Assembly: GCF_900221005.1 (NCBI RefSeq)
Contig: NZ_OBQI01000006.1
Location: 1-64,000 of the forward strand
Source: Blastococcus aggregatus
GTDB lineage: Bacteria; Actinomycetota; Actinomycetes; Mycobacteriales; Geodermatophilaceae
Direction of reading: 5' to 3'
DNA length: 64,000 nt
Shown here: positions 1 to 7,438 of the stretch, in pieces
Position numbering within the stretch: position 1 is the first letter of the stretch
Layout of the letters: each line of letters opens with the position of its first letter
The notes under the pieces: generated by a model
Database searches by the model: none
What the model saw: only the letters and a program-made list of their open reading frames with translations
Told to the model about the DNA's origin: nothing
Made by a program: the position numbers and the translations under genes

Positions 1-287
1 GTCTTCGGGCCGTTGACCACCACCTCGGCGAACCGAACGGCGTGCTCATCGGTGCGCAGCTGCCCCCTCGGCTCGCCGGTGTCCGGGTCGCGGCCAGCCA
101 CCCAGGTCTCGTAGGCGTCGCCGGTCAGCGGCCCCAGCTCGGCCACGCGACCATCCGTTGTGGTGAAGCGACGGGCGACGCCGGTGCCCTCGGTGAGGTA
201 GTAGTCGTCGACCCGGCCGCGGTCGGCCTCCACGTAGTGCCGGGCAGCCACCGGCGCGCCGGCGTAAATCTTCATTCCGCCGTGCAT
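1..287 (-). CDS. TrwC/MobF-type conjugative relaxase, N-terminal fragment (cut by window edge)
   Basis: The open frame runs off the left edge. It begins MHGGMKIYAGAPVAARHYVE and continues through a DDYYLTEGTGVARR stretch and a GPLTGDAYETWVAGRDP stretch. This is the usual opening of actinobacterial TrwC-like relaxases, whose N-terminal domain nicks oriT and binds the transferred strand through tyrosines located further on, outside the window. ATG at 287 or ATG at 275 could be the start; homologs often begin near the second. It supports a conjugative or mobilizable element extending to the left. Family assignment is from recognition of the N-terminus only, since the catalytic tyrosines and histidine triad are not visible. 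Confidence 0.7.
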   Translation of the reverse strand, partial: MHGGMKIYAGAPVAARHYVEADRGRVDDYYLTEGTGVARRFTTTDGRVAELGPLTGDAYETWVAGRDPDTGEPRGQLRTDEHAVRFAEVVVNGPK

Positions 288-337
288 CTTCAACGCCACC
301 CGACAATGACCAACGAGTCACCCCTAGAAACGCCGAT

Positions 338-378
338 GGGCCCCGCGAAGCGGGGCCCGAGCTACCTCCGAAGGTAGC
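338..378. terminator. Two adjacent GC-rich hairpins upstream of the relaxase
   Basis: Positions 338-346 pair perfectly with 350-358 (9 bp stem gggccccgc, loop gaa). Positions 361-367 pair with 372-378 (gctacct/aggtagc, loop ccga). They lie about 50 nt upstream of the relaxase start. They could be a factor-independent terminator shielding the relaxase from upstream transcription, or part of an oriT-like region. There is no U-tract. Confidence 0.5.
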
Positions 379-903
379 ATTCGTGCCGTTCTTCAGCAAA
401 GGCTTGTGCGGTTTTGGTAAGCGCTTGGAGTCGATACAAGAAGGCTGGAGGGGTTCGACTCATTGGTTACTCGTGACAATCACTGATTGCTTGCAGAATG
501 CCGACTTAACGGTTCTTGACGATCATGACTTCGGGTTCGCGTCGGCACCGTGCGGTCCGGTCGGTCCCAGGGCCCTCCGGGTGCTCACGGCGAGGGCCCC
601 GCCGTCCGGCCGCTACCCGGCGCGGTGACACCCATGGCCGATGAGGTTCGTCCGTGACCAGACGGGGGCACCCCCGCGACGCCGAGATGGAACGTCGCCC
701 GTGTCTCGGGCCTTTCGGTATACCGGCCAGCCCTAACCTTGATCTTTCGTGATCTTGTCGGGGTTCATGATCGTCGGGGTTCTGAGCCCGCGTGGGCGTG
801 AGGATGACATCGGGGTGTGACGGTTCGCCCGAGGTGGCTCGGGTGGGCGCCGGTTCCACTGGTCGGCCGGGTTTCTCGGGTCGTTGGGTCTGAGAGCCGG
901 TGG
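379..903. other. Non-coding stretch between relaxase leader and transposase
   Basis: No reading frame here looks like a protein; the frames present are shadows of GC-rich sequence. It must contain the 3' end of the IS1380-family element, but I could not fix a terminal inverted repeat. The stretch from about 379 to 510 is less GC-rich than its surroundings and may hold a promoter region for the relaxase. Confidence 0.4.
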
Positions 904-2455
904 TCAGCCGGCTACGGCTGGTGGCGGTGAGCCGGTCAGTCTGGCCAGGGCGTCGAGCGCTGCCAGGGCGAGCGCGGTGAACGGCGCGTTCGCGGCGAGG
1001 TGGAGCAGCCGCTGGCGTCCGGTGCGGGCTGCTCGGGCGGGGATGGAGAACAGTCGCAGCCGGAGCTTCTTGGGTTCCCACCTGCGGGCGTCTCCGTTTC
1101 CGGGGTGCCCGGTGAGCGCGAGGGTTTGCATCCAGGCGGTCAACGCGCAGGCCAGCGCGACGATGGCGCACCAGATCTTGTTCTGGTCGAGGTCGTGCAG
1201 CGGCAGGTTGGTCAGCCCGGTGTCCTTCGCGCAGCGGATGCGGTCCTCGCAGCGGGCGCGGCGGCGGTGCCGCAGCTCGAGTGCGGCCAACTGTCCGCGG
1301 CTGGTGTTGGTGGCGAACGCGGTCACCCGCAGGCCGTCGAGGTCTGTGATCCGTAGCTGCGCGCCGGGGTGCGGGCGTTCCTTGCGGACGATGATCCGCA
1401 TCCCGGCCGGCCAGGAGGACAGATCGAACAGGTCGGTGACTTCGGCGACCCAGGCGCCGGGCCGGACCTGCCCGTGGGCGTCGTAGGCCGGATCCCACAC
1501 GTCATCGGGGATCGCGGCGAGCTTGGCTTGGATAGCGGCGAGGTCGCCGGGCAGGGTGAAGCCCACCGAGTAGGACAGCCGGCGGCGGGTCAGCCAGGCG
1601 AGTAGCTCGTGGGTGCCGCCGGCGCCGTCGATACGGACCAGCACCTTCTTGCCGCGGGTGTGCCCGCCGGGTAGCTGCGCCAGGGCTGCCTTCAGCACGG
1701 TGAGGTGGTCGGTGACAGTGTTGGACCCGGCGTTGCCCTTGCGCAGCAGGAAGGCCAGCGGCTCACCGGTGCCCTCGGCGCCGTGGTCGACAAACGCCCA
1801 CAGCGGGTGGAACCCGAAGCCGCGCTTGAACGTCGGGGCGGCCGCTTCCTTCTCCGAGTGCGCGGTCACCAGGGTGGCGTCCACGTCGATCACCACCGGC
1901 GCCGCAGCGTCGGCGCCGGAGTCGGGGGCGTGCTCCCCGGCCAACGACCAGGCAGCGGTGCGTGCCGCGGCGCGGGCGGTGTTGATCGCCGCGAGCGCGG
2001 CCGGGGCGTCGGCGGCCAGCGTGTCGATGCAGCGGGACACCGTCGGGTCCGACGCCACCGCTCCGAACACCTCGGGAGCCGCGCGTAGCTGGGCGATGTC
2101 GGCCAGGCAGTCCCCGCCGATCGCCAGCGACACCGCCAGGTCCAGCAGCACCTTGCCGGGATCGTGGACGGCCAGCGGCTTACGCCACGGCGCCAGCGCC
2201 TGGCGCAGCTCCTGGGGAAGACCGACGGTCTGCGCCGTGCGCAGCAGCAACGTCGACCCGGCGTGAGCCACCACCGAGGCGCCGGCCCCGTCGATGGCCG
2301 GACGCGGGTAGTACAAGGTAGGTTTCTTCACCTGGAAGGTGCTCCTCGATCTACGCTTCTCGGTTCCTCGACAGTCCCGATTATCGCAGGTCAGGGGCAC
2401 CTTCCGTTTAATCAACTTTGCGCTATGCAGTCCCGACATGAAAGCCCCGGGCTAG
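720..2455 (-). mobile_element. IS1380-family insertion sequence (ends approximate)
   Basis: The element is defined by its full-length transposase at 904-2331. The outer ends are estimates. The right end probably lies in the block gaaagccccgggctagc near 2440-2456, because a complete AraC-family gene starts immediately after. The left end is somewhere in 720-900. A weak match (agccc ... ctttc ... tcggg) exists between the two sides but is not a clean inverted repeat. Confidence 0.45.
904..2331 (-). CDS. IS1380-family transposase
   Basis: A 475-residue DDE transposase. The N-terminus PAIDGAGASVVAHAG is followed by the family block APWRKPLAVHDPGKVLLDLA. The acidic residues are in APVVIDVDATLVTAHSEKEA (first D), KKVLVRIDGAGGTHELL (second D) and CEDRIRCAKDTGL (E), followed by the typical DLDQNKIWCAIVALA block near the C-terminus. 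I chose GTG at 2331 (protein starting VKKPTLYYPRP) because GAGGAG lies 10 nt upstream on the minus strand. An ATG at 2439 would add 36 residues unlike the family. No frameshift is visible, so the element may be active. Confidence 0.85.
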   Translation of the reverse strand: MKKPTLYYPRPAIDGAGASVVAHAGSTLLLRTAQTVGLPQELRQALAPWRKPLAVHDPGKVLLDLAVSLAIGGDCLADIAQLRAAPEVFGAVASDPTVSRCIDTLAADAPAALAAINTARAAARTAAWSLAGEHAPDSGADAAAPVVIDVDATLVTAHSEKEAAAPTFKRGFGFHPLWAFVDHGAEGTGEPLAFLLRKGNAGSNTVTDHLTVLKAALAQLPGGHTRGKKVLVRIDGAGGTHELLAWLTRRRLSYSVGFTLPGDLAAIQAKLAAIPDDVWDPAYDAHGQVRPGAWVAEVTDLFDLSSWPAGMRIIVRKERPHPGAQLRITDLDGLRVTAFATNTSRGQLAALELRHRRRARCEDRIRCAKDTGLTNLPLHDLDQNKIWCAIVALACALTAWMQTLALTGHPGNGDARRWEPKKLRLRLFSIPARAARTGRQRLLHLAANAPFTALALAALDALARLTGSPPPAVAG

Positions 2456-2468
2456 CGAGGTGACGCCG

Positions 2469-3416
2469 ATGACGGTCCGACCGTCGTCCTCCGATGCTGA
2501 CCGCTTCTCCGGTTTCGGTCATTGGCGTGATGCCATCTGTGAACACATCGTCGAGCTGCGGGCGCACACGGTCGGCACTCCGGATTCAACGAGCTTCACG
2601 GGTGGGATCGTGCGCAACTCGATGGACGGACTGCAGGTCAGCTCCGTGATCGCGGACGCGCACGAGGTGGTGCGCACTCCCCGGCTGATCAGCCGATCCG
2701 ACAACGACGACCTGTTTCTCACCGTGCTCGTGGCTGGTGACGGGATGTTCGAGCAGGCGGGCCGGTGCGCGGTGCTCGCCCGGCCTGGTGACTTCGTGCT
2801 CCTCGACAGCTCCCGTCCCTACCGTGGCCGCCTCAACGGCCGGTCGCGGCAGGTCGTCGTGCGGGTGCCGCGCAGTCGGCTCGCCGTCTGGTTGCCGCGT
2901 TTCGAGCAGGTCACCGCCGTCACCGTCAGCGGGGCCAGCGGGGTCGGCGCCATGGCATCGGGCTTGCTGCGCTCCTTGCCGCTCTACGGCGAGGAGACCG
3001 GCCCGATGCCATCGCTGGCCGGGCCTGTCTATGACCTCGTGGCGGCTGCGCTCTACGCGAGAGGACGCGGAGGCGTCGAGCGCGAGTCGGTTCGCGCCTC
3101 GCACTTGGGGCGGGCCCGCAGCTTCATACGGCAGAACCTGGACGACCCGACTCTCACCCCCGCGTTGGTCGCGAAGGGCAGCAACGTGTCGCTGCGATAT
3201 CTCTACGCACTGTTCGAGTCCGACGGCACGTCACCGGCCAGATGGATCCTGGAAGAGCGATTGGCCCGGGCGGACGCACTGCTCGTCGACCCGAGGTGGG
3301 AAGGGAGAACGATCGAGGAGATCGCCCTTCGTGTCGGGTTCAGTCAAGCGGCGCACTTCACCCGCACGTTCAAGACGAGGTACGGCATCACCCCGAGCCG
3401 GCGTCGCCGCGCGTGA
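2469..3416 (+). CDS. AraC-family transcriptional regulator
   Basis: A 315-residue protein. Its N-terminal half resembles the AraC-binding-like (cupin-type) sensor domain, with GDFVLLDSSRPYRGRLNG near residue 115. The C-terminal DNA-binding domain carries two helix-turn-helix units: SNVSLRYLYALFESDGTSPA and the signature EEIALRVGFSQAAHFTRTFK, ending YGITPSRRRRA. It probably controls the SDR that follows 103 nt downstream on the same strand. ATG at 2469 has a gcgagg sequence 8 nt upstream; a GTG at 2460 is an alternative. The IS1380 element ends only tens of bases upstream, so the native promoter may have been displaced or replaced. Confidence 0.85.
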   Translation: MTVRPSSSDADRFSGFGHWRDAICEHIVELRAHTVGTPDSTSFTGGIVRNSMDGLQVSSVIADAHEVVRTPRLISRSDNDDLFLTVLVAGDGMFEQAGRCAVLARPGDFVLLDSSRPYRGRLNGRSRQVVVRVPRSRLAVWLPRFEQVTAVTVSGASGVGAMASGLLRSLPLYGEETGPMPSLAGPVYDLVAAALYARGRGGVERESVRASHLGRARSFIRQNLDDPTLTPALVAKGSNVSLRYLYALFESDGTSPARWILEERLARADALLVDPRWEGRTIEEIALRVGFSQAAHFTRTFKTRYGITPSRRRRA

Positions 3417-3519
3417 CGCCGGCACAGCGCACCGTGGTGCAAGTGCCGGTGCGCTGACGGTCAAGACGGCCGTCCGCGCTGCTCCTACGTTGACCGAACA
3501 TCGACGAGGGGAGTTCGCC

Positions 3520-4326
3520 ATGGGGCGGGTACAGGACAAGGTCGCATTCATCACCGGTGCGGCGCGCGGACAGGGCCGCAGCCACGCCATTCGACTGGCC
3601 GAGGAGGGCGCCGACATCATCGCGATCGACGCGTGCCAGGACTTCGACACTGTCGGCTACGCGATGGCGACCGAGGAGGATCTCGCCGACACGGTGAAGG
3701 CCGTGGAGGCATTGGACCGGCGCATCGTGGCGATCAAGGCAGACGTCCGCAATCCGGACGCGTTGCGCACGGCAGTGGACGACGGTGTCGCGCAGCTCGG
3801 CAGGCTGGACATCGTCGCCGCCAACGCGGGCATCTGCACGGTGCAGCGTTGGGACGAGGTCACCCCGCAGATCTGGGCCGACACCATCGACGTCAACTTG
3901 ACCGGTGTCTGGAACACCTGCGTCGCGGCCATCCCCCATCTGCAGACATCGGGGGGCGGCTCGATCGTCATCACCAGCTCCACGTCGGGCATCAAGGGGC
4001 AGCCGTGGCTCGCGCCGTACGTCGCGGCAAAGCACGGGATCGTGGGGCTGATGCGCTCGCTGGCCAACGAGCTCGCCGACCAGCACATCCGGGTCAACAC
4101 CATCCACCCTGCCGGCGTCGACACGCCGCTGGTCGCCGGGCTGGGCGGGATGAACAAGTTCATCGAGCAGAGCCCCACGTTGGGCCCGATCTTCATGAAC
4201 ACCATGCCCGTCGAGATGGTGGACCCGGTGGACATCAGCAACGCGCTGCTCTACCTGGCCTCTGACGAGGCCCGGTACGTCACCGGTCTCGAGATGAAGG
4301 TCGACGCAGGCTGCACCATTCGGTGA
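3520..4326 (+). CDS. Mycofactocin-coupled SDR family oxidoreductase
   Basis: A 268-residue short-chain dehydrogenase. It begins GRVQDKVAFITGAARGQGRS, so the nucleotide-binding motif is TGAARGQG. An NAG motif (ANAGI) lies near residue 105, the catalytic serine is in ITSSTSG, and YVAAKHG holds the YxxxK dyad. The insertions and the C-terminus ARYVTGLEMKVDAGCTIR match the subfamily known to keep NAD(H) tightly bound and to hand electrons to mycofactocin instead of free NAD. GAGGGGAG sits just upstream of the ATG. mftE, mftF and mftG relatives lie downstream in the same segment, supporting the assignment. The substrate alcohol is unknown. Confidence 0.85.
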   Translation: MGRVQDKVAFITGAARGQGRSHAIRLAEEGADIIAIDACQDFDTVGYAMATEEDLADTVKAVEALDRRIVAIKADVRNPDALRTAVDDGVAQLGRLDIVAANAGICTVQRWDEVTPQIWADTIDVNLTGVWNTCVAAIPHLQTSGGGSIVITSSTSGIKGQPWLAPYVAAKHGIVGLMRSLANELADQHIRVNTIHPAGVDTPLVAGLGGMNKFIEQSPTLGPIFMNTMPVEMVDPVDISNALLYLASDEARYVTGLEMKVDAGCTIR

Positions 4327-4420
4327 CGTGAGGAGAGCGGCCCCGCGGGGTCGACCCGGCCCGGCGGTGGCTCCCCGGTCGAGTCGGTGTGGGTCACAGG
4401 AAACTCGTCGGGAGTGCTCT

Positions 4421-4448
4421 CGCGGGGTCGTGGGTCCGGTCCCCACGG
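4421..4448 (+). other. Degenerate tRNA-Lys-like 3' half
   Basis: These 28 nt match the anticodon-stem to T-arm part of the window's own tRNA-Lys (16180-16252) at 24 of 27 aligned positions with one inserted G. Three T-arm or variable positions are changed (TTC to TCC in the T-loop, A to G). The acceptor and D arms are absent, so it is not a working tRNA. It is inverted relative to the intact gene. It may be a scar of recombination at tRNA-Lys or chance similarity. Confidence 0.4.
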
Positions 4449-4483
4449 AACGGCACTCCGTTGACGTGCGATCCACCCTTCGC

Positions 4484-4518
4484 GCGAAGCGCCTCAGTGT
4501 GGGGCTGAGGCGCTTCGC
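4484..4518 (+). terminator. Strong hairpin, 14-bp perfect stem
   Basis: gcgaagcgcctcag (4484-4497) pairs perfectly with ctgaggcgcttcgc (4505-4518) around a 7-nt loop. It lies 158 nt after the SDR stop and 165 nt before the MoxR start. There is no U-tract, as is common in actinobacterial terminators, so a terminator role is likely but not certain. Confidence 0.6.
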
Positions 4519-4682
4519 CCGGCCTCATGGCTGTCCAGCCACGCCTCGCTCGGAAACTGAGGAAGGCCCCGGGCGACATGCCGGGCGCGGCCGCTCCGCC
4601 GACGTGACCGAGCCTGATCTCGGAGGGCGGGCGCGGCCCGCCCTCCCCGCACCCGTCATCACCGCACCAGCATCGAGGAGCC

Positions 4683-5672
4683 ATGACCACCGTTTCCCAC
4701 AGGACCGTCGAGGGCAGTCCGCTGGCCGGCAGCCGGGCCACCGGCGACAGCTCGGTCGTGGACCTCCGCGACCGGATCGCCGCCCACGTCGTCGGTCGGG
4801 AGGGCGAGCTCGAGCTGCTGCTCGCTACCGTCGCCGCCGGACGGGATGTGCTGATCGAGGGCCCGCCCGGGACGTCGAAGACCACGCTGCTGCGGGCCAT
4901 CACCGCCGAGTGGGGCATTCCGCTGGTCTTCGTCGAGGGCAACGCCGACCTCACGCCGTCCCGGCTGGTCGGTCACCACAACCCGGCGCGCGTGCTGCGG
5001 GAGGACTACACCGAGGACAACTTCGTGCCCGGGCCCCTGGTCGAGGCGATGCGCACCGGCGGCTTCCTCTACGTCGAGGAGTTCAACCGGGCGCCCGAGG
5101 ACACCCTCAACACCCTGCTGACCGCCATGGCCGAGCGGCAGATCACCGTGCCGCGCGTCGGCACGATCGAGGCGCTGCCCACGTTCCGGGTCGTGGCCTC
5201 GATGAACCCCTACGACAACATCGGCACGACGCGGCTGTCCTCTAGCGTGCACGACCGGATGAGCCGGCTGGCGGTCGGCTACCAGGACGCCGACGCGGAA
5301 CGCGGCATCGTCCGGTTGCGCACCGGGGTGCGCAACGAGCGGCTCGTCACCGACGCCGTCGCGCTCACCCGCGCCACCCGCGAGTGGGATGGCGTGACGC
5401 AGGGAAGCAGCGTGCGCGGCGCCATCGACGTCGCGCTGATCGCCACCCAACTGGCGGAGATGCGCGGCGTCGACCTGCCCGAGGCCCCCGGCGACACCCC
5501 GCCGCGGAACCTGCCCGAGGAGTACACCTCCCTGGTGCTCGACGCGATGCTGGTCGGGCTCTCCGGCCGCATTCACCTCGACGCCACGCTGGAGGCCGGC
5601 CCCGAGGCGGTGCTCCGGAAGATCTGGGAGGACCACTTCCTGTTGCAGCCGGCGGCCGCCGAGCCAGGTTGA
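4683..5672 (+). CDS. MoxR-family AAA+ ATPase
   Basis: A 329-residue MoxR-type AAA+ ATPase. Walker A is GPPGTSKT at about residues 60-67, Walker B plus sensor is LYVEEFNRAPEDTLN at about 129-143, and VASMNPYDNIGTTRLSSSVHDRM contains sensor 1 and the arginine-finger region. MoxR proteins act as chaperone-like ATPases that insert cofactors or metals into partner enzymes together with a von Willebrand A protein, which is exactly the next gene. It has an ATG start following the CATCGAGGAGCC block, which acts as a ribosome binding site. The partner enzyme is not identified; proximity to mycofactocin genes hints at a role in maturing a mycofactocin-dependent dehydrogenase, which is inference. Confidence 0.85.
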   Translation: MTTVSHRTVEGSPLAGSRATGDSSVVDLRDRIAAHVVGREGELELLLATVAAGRDVLIEGPPGTSKTTLLRAITAEWGIPLVFVEGNADLTPSRLVGHHNPARVLREDYTEDNFVPGPLVEAMRTGGFLYVEEFNRAPEDTLNTLLTAMAERQITVPRVGTIEALPTFRVVASMNPYDNIGTTRLSSSVHDRMSRLAVGYQDADAERGIVRLRTGVRNERLVTDAVALTRATREWDGVTQGSSVRGAIDVALIATQLAEMRGVDLPEAPGDTPPRNLPEEYTSLVLDAMLVGLSGRIHLDATLEAGPEAVLRKIWEDHFLLQPAAAEPG

Positions 5673-5780
5673 AGAGCCGTCGAGGCCGACTCGCCGCTGA
5701 CCCGGCGGACCCAGTCGGCGGATCGGCCGCGGTGGAAGCCGCTGCGCCGCAAGCCCAAGCAGCTGACCGAGGAGCCCTCG

Positions 5781-6671
5781 TTGTTCGAGCCGTCGGGCTC
5801 GGGCGCCGGGTCCCTCGTGCTCGCCGGCGGTGATCGGCGCCGCGGCCGCCCCGAGGGGACCCGCCCGGGTACGACGACGCCCGGTGAGACCGACGAGCCG
5901 GCCGAGGTGATCGCCCTGGCCGACCTCGACGCCGGGGCCGACGCCGTCGAGGCGAGCACCCGGCAGCGCGCCCGCGAGATCGCCCAGCGCCTGGCGGTGC
6001 CCGCGCCGCGGCGGGACCGGGCCGCTCGGCGGGCCGTCGGCAAGCTGGCGAGCCTGCCCTACCGGGGGGCGGCCGACGAGATCGATCTGGACCGGACGTT
6101 GGAGAACCTGGCCGGCAAGCCCTTCCCTGAGGACGAGGACGTGGTCGTCCGGGAACGGATCCGCCAGCGCCGGTCAGTGGTGCTGGTCGTGGACGTCTCC
6201 GGCTCCATGAAGGGCGAGCGGGTGCGGACGGCGGCCGCGGCGGTCGGTGCCCTGGCCGGCGAGCTGGCTCATGACCGGCTGGCCGTCGTCGCTTTCTGGT
6301 CCGACGCCGCGGTCCTCGCCCGGCTCGGGGAGCCGGTCGAGCCGCTGGAAATCCTCGACACCCTGCTCCGGGTGCCGGCCCAGGGCTTGACCAACGTCTC
6401 GTTCGCCCTGGAGGTGGCCGGTCGGCAGCTCGCCGGCGTCCTCCCCCGTGATGCCCGCGTCCTGCTGCTCTCCGATGCCGTGCACAACGCCGGGCCGGAC
6501 CCGCGGGCGGTGGCCGCCCGGCTGCCCCGGCTCGACGTCCTGCTGGACACCTCTGGGGAGAAGGACGTCGACCTCGGCCGCGATCTCGCCCGGGCCGGTC
6601 GCGGGCAGCTGCGGCTGATCCGTGATCACCGGGACGTCGCCGGCGCGCTGAGCGCGGTGTTCGCCGACTGA
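5781..6671 (+). CDS. VWA-domain protein, partner of the MoxR ATPase
   Basis: A 296-residue protein with a von Willebrand factor A domain in its second half. The metal-ion-dependent adhesion motif DVSGS is at about residues 138-142, with conserved T (QGLTNVSFAL) and D (LLLSDAVHNAG) positions following. The N-terminal 90 residues are charged and Pro/Gly-rich. The frame is the same as the MoxR gene and opens right after its stop at 5672, but the first usable start is TTG at 5781, which has GAGGAG 6 nt upstream. MoxR-VWA pairs resemble the CoxD/CoxE and BatA-type systems that activate metalloenzymes. An N-terminal extension lost by mutation cannot be excluded. Confidence 0.75.
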   Translation: MFEPSGSGAGSLVLAGGDRRRGRPEGTRPGTTTPGETDEPAEVIALADLDAGADAVEASTRQRAREIAQRLAVPAPRRDRAARRAVGKLASLPYRGAADEIDLDRTLENLAGKPFPEDEDVVVRERIRQRRSVVLVVDVSGSMKGERVRTAAAAVGALAGELAHDRLAVVAFWSDAAVLARLGEPVEPLEILDTLLRVPAQGLTNVSFALEVAGRQLAGVLPRDARVLLLSDAVHNAGPDPRAVAARLPRLDVLLDTSGEKDVDLGRDLARAGRGQLRLIRDHRDVAGALSAVFAD

Positions 6672-6692
6672 TCGCGGCGTGGACCGGGCAGA

Positions 6693-7438
6693 GTGGCCTC
6701 CATGAGGCTCGGGAATGCCACATGGATGGACGTGGACTGCCCGCGTGCCGGTGCCCTCGTCGTGCCCCTGGGTTCGCTCGAGCAGCACGGGCCGCACCTG
6801 CCGCTCGACACTGACGCGTTCATCGCCGACTCGATCGTCGATCGGCTGCAGGCGCGTCGGCCGGCCGCCGCGATCGCACCGCTGCTGCCCCTGGGAGCCA
6901 GCGGCGAGCACGCCGACTTCCCGGGGACCCTCTCGATCGGCACGGCCGCCACGACCGCGGTCGTCGTCGAGTTGGTGCGGCACGCCTCGGGGCACTGGCC
7001 GGCGGTGCTGGTCGTCAACGGGCACGGGGGAAACGACGAGGCACTGCGGGCCGCGGCCCGCACGTGTGCCTACGAGGGACGCCGGTTGGCCGTCGTCCAC
7101 CTGTCGCTGGCGGGCATGGACGCGCACGCGGGGCGAGCCGAGACCTCGATCATGCTGCACCTTGCCCCCGAGCGCGTTCGGCTGGACCTGGCTGAACCCG
7201 GTACGACAGCACCGCTGGCCGAACTGCTGCCGCGGCTGCTGAAGGACGGCGTGCGCGCGGTGAGCCCCAACGGCGTGCTGGGCGACCCGACGGAACCAGC
7301 GCGGAAGAGGGCCACCGGCATGTCGACGCGCTCGTCGCGAAGGCGGTGGCCGCATACGACGCCTGCTCGGTCACCACCGACGGCGGACCGTCGGCCACCG
7401 GACTTGCGGGCACAGCACCCCGGGCCTCCTCGCCGTGA
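6693..7438 (+). pseudogene. mftE: Mycofactocin precursor peptide peptidase MftE, frameshifted near its 3' end
   Basis: A creatininase-fold peptidase that, in the mycofactocin pathway, cleaves the modified C-terminal dipeptide from MftA. Metal-binding blocks are present: GSLEQHGPHLPLDTDAF, LGASGEHADFPGTLS and VNGHGGNDEALR. The normal reading frame is lost near 7291-7297: before it the protein reads SPNGVLGDPT, and the expected ending (SAEEGHRHVDALVAKAVAAY) continues in another frame up to a TGA at 7436-7438. One missing base explains this. The frame in use instead runs to 7490 with an unrelated tail. The catalytic core is intact, so some activity could survive. It converges with mftF and overlaps it by 68 nt. 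GTG 6693 or ATG 6702 may be the start. Confidence 0.75.

Larger units (their letters stand above)
4327..4682. other. Non-coding stretch with tRNA-like fragment and strong hairpin
   Basis: No protein-coding frame is convincing. The stretch holds a tRNA 3'-half-like sequence at 4421-4448 and a perfect 14-bp stem hairpin at 4484-4518, both listed separately. The rest probably carries the promoter of the MoxR-VWA pair that starts at 4683. Confidence 0.5.

Noticed and set aside
720-2455. Exact terminal inverted repeats for the IS1380 element
   Set aside because: Only a weak, gapped match was found, so no repeat is claimed.
4394-4460. Functional tRNA gene
   Set aside because: Only the anticodon-stem to T-arm part is present, with altered T-loop bases.
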